Positions 25,180 to 36,265 of a stretch of DNA of 64,000 nucleotides are shown one piece after another. Where the stretch lies: the NCBI GenBank assembly GCA_033064195.1, contig JARBJD010000092.1:1-64000 (forward strand), given 5' to 3'. The stretch is from Blattamonas nauphoetae. Its lineage: Eukaryota; Preaxostyla; Oxymonadida. Positions within the stretch are counted from its first letter, which is position 1. Each line of letters starts with the position of its first letter. The notes under the pieces were generated by a model. It saw only the letters and a program-made list of their open reading frames with translations, had not been told where the DNA came from and ran no database searches. A program made the position numbers and the translations under genes.

Positions 25180-27744
25180 GGTTAAGTATAGGCGCAGATC
25201 CGATTTTCGCTACGCGCAGATCTAAAAAAAGGGATACACGCAGATCCAAATGGATACGCGCAGATCCAAAACAATGTTTGTTCTTTTCGAATATCTATCT
25301 CGTTTTTGTCTTAAAAAAACCTCACCATTGATCGATTGTTTCTTTATTTCCTTTCAGAATAACAATTGGATTGAAAAAAACTGATGAATCGAGCAGGGTG
25401 ATTCCCAAAAACGAGACAGTCGCATTTTGCGATTTACAGTTGAGATTTTGGAAGAGATAGTCAGAATTCTGGCTTTGTTTCATGATTATGTTCATTGACC
25501 CGACTACTGGGACAAAGACCAAGGATTGCGGAGGTTTTTTGCCTTCGAAAGTGATGATGATAGAGTTGATAATATGGTGTTTTCTATTGCTTTATGAAGA
25601 TCGAAAAGTGGAGAGGGTTGGGCTGAATTGTTGTTTGGGAGATTTGGAGAGGAGTGAGTGGAGGGTGACCGTGATGTCGTCGTCGCGGAGGTGTGAGACA
25701 CGTGTTGGACTGAGCAGGCTGTGGCGAGGAGAGGAGAGGCGAGTGGGTGAGAAGGAGACGGCAGAAGGGATTTGGAAGGCGTCGATGGAAAGCGGGGTGA
25801 TCGGAGTGCGGTGCGAGGCTGTCTTATTTGGAGGCGATATCTCCTCCTTCTGCGGGTGTCCTTCCGAAGATTCTGATTCGTGAATCCCGTCATCGGCGTG
25901 TCTGTCTGTTCTGGTTCGTGTGGTGTGTGTTCTGCTGGTGTGCGCGACCTCTCTTCTCGATGTCTGACCCGCCTCTTCTTCCCTCCGCTCCAACGTCTTC
26001 GCATTTTCTTGGATTTCAGGAAGAGCTTGATGTTCGCCGTGGGATCCTGATTTTGCTGTTGTGGGTGGAGTTTCGGAGAATGGGATGGCGAGCGGAGGGA
26101 GAACGGGGAGTGCAGTTGGCGTGCCTTGAATTGGCCTTTGAAAAGAGTTCATTCAACAAAATGACATACTGGCGAACCTCATCGAGTTTCAGTGTTTGAG
26201 CTTGGGCTTGTTGTAGGCGGAGAGGATGCTTCTGTTTCTTCCATTCGACATCGTACAGATGAGCAGCGGGAGAGATTGATGGAGAGATCATTGATCTTTC
26301 AGCCTCCCGTGAATCTGGAGAAAGAAGCTCTTTTCCTTCATTTTGGGTAGATTTCCCGCGATTTTGAGCTCCGTGGTCCAGATCCGCATTCCTCTGTTTT
26401 TTGTGATGGTTCTTTTGTCTTCGTGGGTGGGCAGGATACTGAACAGTGCCTTCTTCCGTTGAGTCCCATGCGCGGATGGGTGTGAGAGGAGAGATTGTCA
26501 TGCCAGTGTCATTCCCTTTGATGCTCACCAGTTTCTTGCGAGTTTCCCTGTCTATCGTTTTTTGGATCATTTCCTCTACTCTTTCTGGTTCCACTGAGCA
26601 GGTAATGCTTTTCGACTCTGTCAGCTGCGGAAAATCGCCTGATTTGTCCAGATCAATGCCTGACGTCACGGCTTTCATAAGTTGTGTTGTGTTGATTGTC
26701 GAGATGGAATATAATTGTGAAAATTTCTTTGCCTCCGCAGCAATTTTCTCTTCTTGCTTCACTTTCCAGAGTTGAACTCGTTGTTTCTCCTGTTTAATCG
26801 GAGGGGGAGGCTTCGGTTTCGTAAAAGACGAATTTCGTGTTCTAAAAGAAGAAAAGAGAGATCATCCCATCGGAGAAAGAGTTGTCCAGAAAACAGTGAG
26901 AGCAAAGGATGATCATGAAACCTGAATTGCGTTGATGTCATCGGTCGCTGAGATGAAGTGGACGGTTTGGCAGACGGATGTCTTTGGAGGACAGGAGTTG
27001 AGCTCTGGGTGGAAATGATCGATATAGCAGACATTGGTCGATTCCGCGAGTCTAAGAGTTCATTTAAAGAACCATTAAAGAAAAAAGGAGGTGAATGAAA
27101 GAAAGAGTCACCATTGAGGAAGTTCTGTTTTCTTTCATTGCTCGCATGTGTTTTCACTGCATCTGAAGTTAAAGTCCTGGCTTGTTGATGGCGAAGAAGG
27201 TTTGCTTCGACGTCTTCCAGACATGGGGCATTTGGATCGATCCACTTCAAACTGGGAAACCTTGGAAAACGAAATGCCACAAACGAGTTCAGAATCTGAA
27301 ATCATCACTCCACGGTTGAGCTCGAACAGAAAAGAAATGCAGATGTGTTGATAAGAGGACAAGGATGGTAATCGGGATCAGACACTGAATAGCCTGAAGT
27401 GTGACTCATGTGCAAGAAAATGGAAAAAGATGGTCATTCTGTGTCAATGACAGATCAACCTAACCAATATCGAGGAAGGATAAGAAGTCGTGACGATTGA
27501 GAGAATACGGGTGATGGTAAGATCAACACAGTCATGTGAAGATGTGACAAATTTTGATTTGCGAAGAGTTTTCGAGAGTCAAAGCGAATTGTGAGCATTC
27601 AGAGTGAAATGTCATGAAATGGCAAGGGTAAACACAAAAAAAGCAAGAAATATTTGAGATCTGCGAGTATCCATTTGGATCTGCGCGTATCCAAAAAAAT
27701 GGATCTGCGCGTAGCGAAAATCGGATCTGCGCCTATACTTAACC
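25180..27744. mobile_element. MULE-like element with captured gene (Pack-MULE type)
   Basis: Inverted termini of about 90 bp (25180-25272 and 27655-27744) start GGTTAAGTATAGGCGCAGAT and contain tandem GGATACGCGCAGATCCA motifs. Both flanks are GATCAACTC (25171-25179 and 27745-27753), a perfect 9-bp target duplication. Long termini plus a 9-bp duplication are the classical marks of Mutator-like elements. The interior has no MULE transposase. It contains a minus-strand, intron-bearing gene that looks like host sequence. Confidence 0.85.
25504..27362 (-). CDS. Host-like multi-exon gene carried inside the MULE-like element
   Basis: Reading the minus strand, a first clear exon (about 27300-27112: NSFVAFRFPRFPSLKWIDPN) is followed by GT-AG introns 27052-27111 (60 nt) and 26842-26921 (80 nt) that rejoin in frame (LND|SRNRP; TQF|RTRNSS). 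A long exon follows (KQEEKIAAEAKKFSQLYSIS and on) to about 26016. Beyond this the frame becomes low-complexity, rich in Ser/Pro/Arg, and at least one join is unresolved before a possible end at 25504 (NPWSLSQ then stop). The 5' end is also unresolved. The protein is hydrophilic, with helical KQEEK-type segments. I do not recognise it. Because it sits wholly between the element termini, capture of a host gene is the inference. Confidence 0.5.
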
Positions 27745-28576
27745 GATCAACTCCTTCATTGATGCACTCTGCACTCCATCCATCGGCGACACAACCTCTG
27801 TCTTCAGCTGAAGAGCGATACTGACATCGCCGATCTCTCCGAACGGGATCTGTCTCGTTCTTCTCGTCATCCTCTTCGGAGATGGTATCGAGGAGTGGTT
27901 TCTTCTCGTGATGGAGTCTGTTGAAGAGTGTGTTCTTCTACCACGTCAGATGCGGAATGAAGCTCGTCCAATCCATCATTTTGACAACTTCCATCTGCTC
28001 TCCAATCGGCGCGGTTTCCACCTTCTCCTGTCCCATCTGCTCCAGACCATCCAGTTTGGTCTCCGACTCTTTGTGGTCGAAACCACTCGATGCGGCTATC
28101 TGATGGCCTCCCGTGTCGTGGTTGCTCACATCAATCTTCTCGACGAACTTGTCTTCCTGTTCTGGTTCCGCGAAAGTGGTTTATCGAGTGAGAGAACTCG
28201 CATCCAATCATCCTCTGTTGATTTGTTCGTCAATAGATCGTCCTGTTTTGAATGTTCAGTGATGGTTGATTAAAATATAAAGGATCAGATTCAGACCGGA
28301 GAAGGCAAAATGAGCAGAGATGTCCAGTTCCGAACATGAGTCTGTGTGATCTGAACGTTTGGTCGGATCCCACAACAGAAATTGAGGGTATCGAGTCAGA
28401 GGAGATAAATTTCGATGCCAATGTATCGATTGGGCCGTGAATTTTAGAATGGACGAGGTCGACAAAAGGAACGAGAGAGAGAAGTTGACGTGTGTCTAGA
28501 GGAAGCGAGAATGATCTATGTGGAACCTATATCCCCGTCAAATGATGATTGGACCAAGAATGGGGAGTTGAACCCA
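27745..28576. other. No supported gene; right flank of the MULE-like element
   Basis: Several overlapping short frames on both strands (for example 27908-28273 plus) have no domain or consistent splicing. This is probably the worn gene into which the MULE-like element inserted, but I cannot name it. Confidence 0.4.
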
Positions 28577-28852
28577 TCAGAAATTAGGTCGCTGTTGGAG
28601 AACCGTCATTTTGACGAGCTTTATTGGCACAACGGATCTGCGTCCAATCAATGAAAGTTCCTCGGAGGATATGCGGACTGTAGAGGGAAACAGCACCTTT
28701 TCTGGGAGTTGAAGTAGGTTGTTTCGTTGATTCGAGTGTTTTGAATTGTGGCATTCGTGTGGTGATTTTGATGTGAGTAGACGACTGTTCATCGACTGAA
28801 TTTGATCATCAACCAGGCGGAGAAGCGTAAACACGAGGAGGATAGCGAGCAT
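28577..28852 (-). pseudogene. Fragment of a secreted beta-helix-type gene (5' end)
   Basis: Opens with a signal peptide-like stretch (MLAILLVFTLLRLVDDQ), then a LPEKVLFPST..ISSEELSLIG block that resembles the strand-turn pattern just after the signal peptide in the secreted proteins of this window. It stops after 91 codons. It is read as a truncated family member rather than a small gene. Confidence 0.4.
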
Positions 28853-28941
28853 TTTGCTGATGAGACGGATTTTTTCCCGATTTATGGAGGTGAGTGGTTA
28901 GCTTTGTGAAAAAGGGTTCGATCATTGATTCCATCCAGATA

Positions 28942-30012
28942 ATGAGTGAAGGAATGTCTCCATCAAGTGGCTTATTTGAACATTGTCATGATAGTATATC
29001 ATTTCATCTTTATTCATTGTCAGTCGATCATTCAGCATTCTTGAATTGGGACGGAACTGAAATCGAGTTTTCCTCGGATAAATTAGAAATATTAAGATCT
29101 TTGGTTCCCCTGATCAAGGATGGATATGATTTTGATGAAACTTTGGAAAAGAAAGCAGCTATCCTTCTTGATCAGATCATTTTTTTTGGTCCATTCGATG
29201 CGGAGGGCTTTATTCATAGTCAAACGCAACTGTCATCAAATGAGCCTTGGACTGACTTCATAAAATATCTCAGTGTTCTCCTTTCCACACACAGCCAGTT
29301 CATTACCACCGCCGCAATGAGGATCATCGATTCTCTGATCTTGTGGTGCTCTCCGAAATACCAACTTGCCCTCATTAAAGCTGAACTGATCCCTCAAATC
29401 ATCCTCACTATCAACCCACTGTCGTTGTCATTCGCTGAAGCAGTCAATATCCACACCCATCTCGTATCAACCATCCTCAGCTCGATTGGGCTCGCAACTC
29501 CATATTGTCTCGCACAACTCGGAAATGAAGATGAAAATGATCAGCAAGCTGTTCACGAAACGGTTTTTCAGCAAGTTCTGACACCTTCAGAGAAATATAT
29601 ATGTCATTTGTGCATGAACCGCTTTTCGATCATCGAAGAGAAGCTATCCGAGTATTTGTTGGTTCTCCTCGCACGAATCCTCCGCATTACGCCTTTCTAT
29701 CCACCAACAATGGAATTCCTCCTCGATATACCCATATTTCTCACAATCCCGAGTTGTCTCACATTCTTCGAAACTGAGAGCTCGATTTGGAGTTTTCTGG
29801 ATGGTATGATCTGTTCCCAAGAGGAATGGAAGGAACAAGGTGGGGAAATTCGTCGGTCAGGGACAACCATCTTTCGATCGTTGGAAATGGAAGGAATCGA
29901 CGATGTTACTGAACAAAGACTGCTTAACAGTCGAAAGGGGAATGGACAATATGTTTCCAGCTATTCGATCAAGTTGAACATTATTCTTGGAATGAATTTT
30001 TGCAGAACTTGA
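28942..30012 (+). CDS. ARM-like helical protein, intact copy
   Basis: A single exon of 356 residues. Start chosen: the ATG of MSEGMSPSSGLFEH at 28942; an in-frame GTG at 28894 is not needed. The protein is a succession of amphipathic helices (SLVPLIKDG..LEKKAAILLDQI; FIKYLSVLLSTHSQFITTAA; LLVLLARILRITPFYPPTME) and ends with a SGTTIFRSLEMEGIDDVTEQ block. The same N-terminal block is seen at 1431-1718 (minus) and 35515, and the C-terminal block at 45690-46105, so this is one of four family copies here and the only one that looks whole. An ARM/HEAT-type scaffold is inferred from the helix pattern; the partner is unknown. Confidence 0.8.
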   Translation: MSEGMSPSSGLFEHCHDSISFHLYSLSVDHSAFLNWDGTEIEFSSDKLEILRSLVPLIKDGYDFDETLEKKAAILLDQIIFFGPFDAEGFIHSQTQLSSNEPWTDFIKYLSVLLSTHSQFITTAAMRIIDSLILWCSPKYQLALIKAELIPQIILTINPLSLSFAEAVNIHTHLVSTILSSIGLATPYCLAQLGNEDENDQQAVHETVFQQVLTPSEKYICHLCMNRFSIIEEKLSEYLLVLLARILRITPFYPPTMEFLLDIPIFLTIPSCLTFFETESSIWSFLDGMICSQEEWKEQGGEIRRSGTTIFRSLEMEGIDDVTEQRLLNSRKGNGQYVSSYSIKLNIILGMNFCRT

Positions 30013-30357
30013 TCAGCTCACCGCCATTCAGCCAATCCGACTAAGATCCCCCTGATGGCTTCGATCTCCGAAATTGAGAAGGAGAATCGAGCCGACGATA
30101 TCAAATCACATGATATCACACCATCCATATGGGTCGAGGGGAGATGGTGGAGTTGGTTCGAAGAAGCCACATGATATGATGAGAATCAGTAGAATCTGAG
30201 ATTCGGCGTCTGTACCAACAAACACACTCCAAAAAGTGTTCGATGTGATGGAAAAACTGCTCCATCGAAAGTTTTCTACTTTTGTCTTTCTCCCCATTTC
30301 GATTTGTCCTTCTTCCATCCCTTTCTGGATTTAAGCAGGAGGTAAACGAGGGAAAAC
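30013..30357. other. Intergenic spacer
   Basis: About 345 bp between two plus-strand genes, with no supported coding sequence. It should hold the terminator region of the ARM-like gene and the promoter of the SPRY-repeat gene. Confidence 0.5.
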
Positions 30358-33000
30358 ATGGTTATGACAGGATTTAGCTCGAATCAAGTTGCAGGAGTGA
30401 AGATTCTGACATTTCTTGACATGGAGACTACAAAACTGCCATCATGTTTTGATGGAGTTCCAGAAAACAAGTTGTGAGTCGATCTCCGTTGTTCACGATG
30501 TTTCCATCTTTTCTCCAGGTATTCTCTGTCTTGCATCATCATCCCCCCATTATCTCCTTTCCTTTCCTTTCTCTTAAATCTCGTTACTTTCCAGAGTGAC
30601 TGGATATTTGATCCACAAAGTTCCACTGTCTGTCTCCTTCTCTTTCGCGATGTCATGGTCTCTTCTTGATACTTCACAGAAACCAGTGTCAATTGAATCG
30701 GTGCTGGATAAATTGACAATATCAGGACAAGATGTTTCAGTGGTTGTGAACACCCCTTTATGGAATGAGATTCCACTTCTGATTCGGGATTGGGATGGAA
30801 AAGGTGAAGCAACGATGTGCAGACTACTGGATGAGATATCGCGAATTTTGACTGATCTGTCATATTTAGGCCTCCCTCTTGTCAACAAACGACTTCTCCA
30901 CAATTCCCTTTCCACCCTCTCCCAGACACCCAAACAATCCACACAGATCCTTACACGTGTTCGACAATGTATGATTGCTCTGGAATATGTGCAAGACGGG
31001 CCTTTAACTATTCTGACAATCGCTGAAGTTGAGCAGATGAAGAAAGAATGTGAAGAAGCGAAAAAAGAGAAGAAAAGGAGTGAAACCGAAAATCAACAGT
31101 TGACAAAGATTGTAGCGGACTTGAAACGGCAACTAGCAAATCTTCCGATTTGGTTTGGAACAGAATCTCTCCAAACACTCGACCGAGCTGTTCACACACT
31201 CACTCCAACCACTCTCACACAAATTATTGTCCCCTCAGAAAACCATCCATGGAGAACAGCATTCACTTTTCCAATCGAGGAGGGCGAGTGGGAACTCAAA
31301 ATCAGAATCGTCGACTTCGATCCGAATCTGAGTGTGTTCTTCTCTCTTTTCAACTTTACAGTGCTTGGATTCCTCAAACATCCACTTCCTGAAGATGCCA
31401 AACAAAAGTGTTGTGGACGGTATTCTGATGGGAGTGGCGGACATTTCAAACTCTATACGGGAAGTCTGTGGAAATCCGCGAAAGAATTCCAACCAGCAAA
31501 AACAAATCAGATATGTGTGAGATATGGGCAGACAGCAGCGATTCGAGTGAACATGTGGACGAGAGAAGCTCGACTGGTTGTGGACGAGGAGGAACAACCT
31601 GGGGTCTTCACCGACATCCCTTCTCCTCTCTGCCTCGGATTATCAACTGGATTCTTTTCGGAGAATCGATCAGTCGAAGTCCTGTCGCTCGCCCACCATC
31701 GAGGAAACGATGAACTCGAAAGAGCAATGCTCGAAAAAAAGAGAACGCTGAAATCGACAAACGAGGAATTGAATCAGCAACTGGCCGTTCTACCGATTTG
31801 GAACGGAACGACATCACTTCAACCACTCGAAAAGAATCCTCCCCGAAATCCTCCAACCACTCCCACAAAAGCCGGGCCCCCTCCGCCAGGTTATCCGTTG
31901 AGAACTTCGTTCACTTTTCCGATCATCGAGGGAGAATGGGAACTGAAAATCAGAAATGTCGGCTTTGATCCAAATGTGAGTGTGTTCTTCTCCCTCCTCA
32001 TCTTTCAGGTCTCGGCTTCCTCAGACATCCACTTCCTCAAGATGCCACAGAACGTCATTGTGGAATGCGTATCGATGGAAGTGGTGGTCATTTCACTCTC
32101 TTTGCGGGAAGTCTGTGGAAATCGGTGAACAAGTTCAAACCAGCAGGCACAAATAAGAAATGTGACAAAGTGGGGCAGATAGCAGCGATTCGAGTAAACA
32201 TGAGGACGAGAGAAGCAAGACTGTTTGTGGACGATGAGGAACAGCCTGGGATCTTCACTGACATCCCTTCTCCTCTCTGCCTCGGAATCACAACTGGATG
32301 GACCAAAGACAATCAATCAGTGGAAGTATTGTGGCTCAAACGACTCCGAGGAAACGATGAAATCGAAAGAGCAATGGTTGAAGAGGGACAAGCTCTGAAA
32401 TCCGAACCCCCGCAATTGAAACAACAACTGACCAATCTTCCGATTTGGGTTGGAACAGAATCTCTCCAAACACTCGACCGAACAGCTCACAAACTCACTC
32501 CAACCACTCTCACACAAGTCATCAAACTTGACACTGGGAGCACAGAGTGGAGAACTGCATTCACCCTTCCGATCGTCGGGGGAGAGTGGGAACTCAAGAT
32601 CAGATGCACGGAACAAAGTGGATTGGCTCTGAGTGTGTTCTTCTCTCTTCTCATTTGTTCAGTGCTTGGCTTCCTCAGACAGCCACTTCCTGAAGATGCC
32701 ACACGAAAGAGTTGTGGAAGCAACTGTGGAGGGATTGGCGGTGACTTCATTCTTTGGAGTGGAGGAATGTGGAAAGACGGAGAATTCAAGCCAGCAGGAA
32801 CCAACAAGAAGTGGGAGAGAGTTGGGCAGACAGCAGCGATTCGAGTGAGCATGATGACGAGAGAGGCAAGATTGGTTGTGGACGATGCAGAACAACCTGG
32901 GATCTTCACTGACATCCCTTCTCCTCTCTGCCTCGGAATCACAACACAACTGATGAGTGCTCCAATTGAAGTGCTTTGGCTGAAACGACTCCGATCCTGA
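30358..33000 (+). CDS. Kinase-less protein with coiled coil and three SPRY-like domains
   Basis: Exons: 30358-30473, 30595-31331, 31362-31979, 32009-32632 and 32663-33000. The start is MVMTGFSSNQVAG; the first intron is 121 nt. An N-terminal helical region of about 190 residues (FAMSWSLLDTSQKPVS, DKLTISGQDVSVVVNTPLWN) replaces the kinase domain. It is followed by a short coiled coil (EQMKKECEEAKKEKKR) and three SPRY-like repeats closely related to those of the kinase at 21123. Introns inside the repeats are 30, 29 and 30 nt. The 29-nt copy (31980-32008) must be spliced out, because reading through breaks the frame. Probable role: adaptor or regulator sharing ligands with the SPRY-tailed kinases. 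The N-terminal domain is not recognised. Confidence 0.8.
31980..32008 (+). other. 29-nt intron that proves splicing within the SPRY-like repeats
   Basis: GTGTGTTCTTC...CTTTCAG, 29 nt. Removal gives NV-S-LGFLRHPLPQDA, in line with the paralogous repeats. Retention shifts frame and soon reaches a stop. The equivalent introns at 31332-31361 and 32633-32662 are 30 nt and would go unnoticed. Confidence 0.85.
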
Positions 33001-33266
33001 TGATTCCTTCAAGATGACGACTGACCACTTTGTTTCTGCGATGTTTGACAATAAAATCAAATTGGTCTCTCGTTGCTGTCTAATTCTGTTTCACTTCACC
33101 ATCATTCACTCTTCATTTTCGTCCGTTTCGCCTCTACATCCAACTCCGGGTCCACCTGGTCGCAGGGCTCGAAGACTCCGGGGAGATTGATCTGAATTAG
33201 AATTAGGGTTTGATCGTGTCAAAAATACCTTGTTGCCTCATCGATCGACTTTATCGATGACACAAT

Positions 33267-34628
33267 ATGATCACAATCATCTTTTCAATATCTATCCTCA
33301 TTCTAGCTGATGAGCCCATCCCAATTAGCAATGTCTACCTGAAATACGGATCCCCTAATTCTGCAAACTGCTCGCAGTCTCATCCATGTCACTCACTCGA
33401 TGTTGCGATAGCTAGATCACAAAAAGAGAAAACAACAGCTTTTACCTTTTACATCATGGAACATACCGTTCTTATCGACGAATTTGCGCCAAGTGTCACA
33501 CAATTCGGCAAAGACACTGAAGGTGACGTGAAACTTAAATTTATTCCTGCAACAGGTGCACAATTCTTCATTTATGGTTCAGGAACTATATTATTGGAAG
33601 GAACAACAGCTCGCTCACTCAGTTTGACGGTTGAAGCCTTCTTTTTTGCTACCAGCCATAATCCAGGCGGGATGACAAAAGACTATTATATTTGTGTCAA
33701 ACCGCACGCAACCTTCGCCGGGATTGTCGTCATCCATCCCTTGGACAAATCTGCCTTTAGACCACTGTCTCTCGTCGCGACACTCGATCCGACAAAATGG
33801 GACGGGTCAGGTCCTTTCGTTTTCCAGATCGACGGAGGTTCAATCGCGGAAGATACATTGGAATCAATGCTATGTCTTGATCCATCGGCAGCCTTTTTGG
33901 ACATTCGATCGACGGATGGACTCGGAACATCGCTCACCTTTCTCGCAGCAAAAAGGGCTTTATACTCAGAAATCATCAGACAAGTTAAAATTACCAACAC
34001 AACTGAATTTACACTTAAAATTGACAATACAATTACACAAGGAATTGCCATCAAAAACTCAGGATGCAAAATTTCGTTTCAGAATCATTCTACCGGTTCA
34101 TCTGTTCCTGACTATACTACTTCAGACTTATTCCTTGATGGGGAAGCAAAGACCTTCGATGGAGTGAAAAAGGTTGATTTGCCAGTCAGATTAGACGAGG
34201 CACATGTTGGAAAAGTGGGTCACATTTATAATCTGACAACCAAATCGGATGTTGTTTTCGTGCGAATCTCACCTGTGGTTTTTGGATCTAGTTTTGGCCC
34301 TGAAGTCTGGAATAATTATGTTGTCGAAGTGATGAGAACAAAATACACGAAACGTCTCTCAGACAAAGCGCAAACGGAGTGGGTTGAGATGAAGAAGGTT
34401 GTGGGACACGGCGGAGCAACACCTCATGAACAAGGATTCTATTCACCGAAGTTCCAAACCTATATTCCAGAGTCTTCCATGCGATATCTGCTCGATACGT
34501 CAGAAATCAAAACAAAGGGCGACTTCTACTCAGTCCGAGTTCGAACGACCACAGGCACACTTGCATATCTTGATCGGGTGCCTCATCTGACGGATCACGA
34601 CATCAAAGAGTTGGAGCGGAGGATGTAG
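33267..34628 (+). CDS. Secreted protein, beta-rich, single exon
   Basis: 453 residues. The N terminus (MITIIFSISILILADE) is a signal peptide, followed by a Cys pair (ANCSQSHPCHSLDVA) matching the 'C..PC.(S/T)' signature of the beta-helix family in this window. The body is rich in strand-forming, Thr/Ser/Asn-containing segments. The C-terminal 90 residues are more charged, ending HDIKELERRM, with no membrane anchor. The frame is intact. It is likely extracellular, perhaps a short member of the beta-helix surface family; no catalytic motif is seen. Confidence 0.75.
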   Translation: MITIIFSISILILADEPIPISNVYLKYGSPNSANCSQSHPCHSLDVAIARSQKEKTTAFTFYIMEHTVLIDEFAPSVTQFGKDTEGDVKLKFIPATGAQFFIYGSGTILLEGTTARSLSLTVEAFFFATSHNPGGMTKDYYICVKPHATFAGIVVIHPLDKSAFRPLSLVATLDPTKWDGSGPFVFQIDGGSIAEDTLESMLCLDPSAAFLDIRSTDGLGTSLTFLAAKRALYSEIIRQVKITNTTEFTLKIDNTITQGIAIKNSGCKISFQNHSTGSSVPDYTTSDLFLDGEAKTFDGVKKVDLPVRLDEAHVGKVGHIYNLTTKSDVVFVRISPVVFGSSFGPEVWNNYVVEVMRTKYTKRLSDKAQTEWVEMKKVVGHGGATPHEQGFYSPKFQTYIPESSMRYLLDTSEIKTKGDFYSVRVRTTTGTLAYLDRVPHLTDHDIKELERRM

Positions 34629-35514
34629 AGATCATTTTACTCCCTTTTCCCATATTTCTAATCCTTTCACCATTAATCCTAGTACAAATTCTACATGACT
34701 TTAAATAGTTCAAAAGACAGAGGTAGCAGCAACAAAAACTCAACTTCTGGAACTGTGAAGATGATGTGGATTTTGTATCCAACGAGGAGAAGGTCAAATC
34801 AACATGGTCGGTTCTGATCTGCTTCCATCCTCACGTGAAAAGAGCAATCTGCACACAATTGCAGCTTTCGTTGGAGGCTTTCCACACTGCCAAACATCTT
34901 AGACGTGGAAGGGCTGCTGCAGTTGGTTGAACGCTCACATGCAAGAATGGAGCTAGTTTTGTAACCAAAGGAGTGTCCTTTGGTGAGATCAATCACAACG
35001 ACAAGTCGATAGTTGACCCTCATTTTTCTTCTGTTTTATTGTCTGTTCGGAGTTCTTTGTGAAGAAACATGACAATCTCTGTATCTCATTCCGTTTGAGT
35101 GTCAGAAGTGATACAGAAGGATTGGATGATATCAGCATTGAATAAAACGCACATCTTCCATCGGGTTCACATCTCTTTATCTTAAAAAGACATGGCTCTT
35201 GTCTGTTGAACAGGATCATGAATCGCATCATCTCTTCTGCTATCCATCAACTCTTACATCTTGTTCGTGCAGATTTGAAGTTTCTGACGTGATTTTCGTG
35301 GATATCCGATGGTGAAACGAGAACAGACCGTGTATGGGACACTATGAGAAATGATTGTGAAAAGTGGACCTTCCAGACTGAAGTTCATGGATTAAACGAT
35401 TATCCATTCCAGTTTTCTTTCACTTCATTTCGTCGCTCTGTCTAGTTCATATTTTGTAGAAAAGCATTACTTTTAGGACAGCGGAGAGGAAGAATGGGAT
35501 GATTCTGTCAAAAG
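34629..35514. other. Intergenic, no supported gene
   Basis: About 890 bp. Two short minus-strand frames (34799-35023, 34989-35231) lack domains and overlap. Nothing else was recognised. Confidence 0.5.
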
Positions 35515-36264
35515 ATGTCAAATGAAAAATCTTCTGTTGATTCACAATCTTTATCTGCTGTTGATTCAGCACATGCACCTCTTTCAGGATTGACACGTCA
35601 GATGGAGCACTCTCCATTCCTGAATTTCATTCAGAACAGATTCCACTCATTCAAGGAAAGATCTACTCTTTATTGTTCTCTGGTCTCTCTCGTTCGAGAT
35701 AATATCATCTTTAATGAAGCTCTCCAAAATAAAGCTGTCCGTTTTCTGGAATATCTCGAACCCACTCGCATGAATACACTTTTGAGCAACCAAATAATTG
35801 CCGAACTTGTTCCCTCCACAGATGGATCACCATCTGGCTTCATTGACAGTGTTTGCATTCTGCTGTCATCTCCACACTCGTCGATAGTTTCCACGACTTT
35901 GTCTTTTATAGCGTCCACATTCACATATTCTTCTCCACGACACCAAATGCTTCTCGTTCAGAACGATTTCGTCCCCAAAATCTTGTCAATTATTAAACCC
36001 CAAACACTTCCAATTTCGGGAAATGAGCGTCTCATCTATTCGATGAACCTGATTCTCCACACGTGTCCCAATAAACATCATCGGATAAACACGCAACTTC
36101 GGGAAAACCCGCAACTCTATTTTCAAACAACCTATATCACCTCTAGCGTTCTCCTTTTCAGTATCAAGTGCGGACCAATATTGCATTCAATATCCACATT
36201 TTTACCTCTAAATATGGTGTATTCAATTCACAAGTGCTCATTGTGGGTCGTTTTTTTTCATTGA
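35515..36264 (+). pseudogene. ARM-like family member truncated at its 3' half
   Basis: Starts at ATG with MSNEKSSVDSQSLSAVDSAH. It carries the family block LYCSLVSLVRD..ALQNKAVRFLEYLEP and then collinear helices for about 220 residues (SSIVSTTLSFIASTFTYSSP). Compared with the intact copy at 28942, the last 130 or so residues are missing: after FQTTYITSSVLLFSIKCG the frame runs into unrelated sequence and stops just before the transposase at 36266. Insertion of the pogo-like element with loss of the 3' part explains this. Confidence 0.7.
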
Positions 36265-36265
36265 A

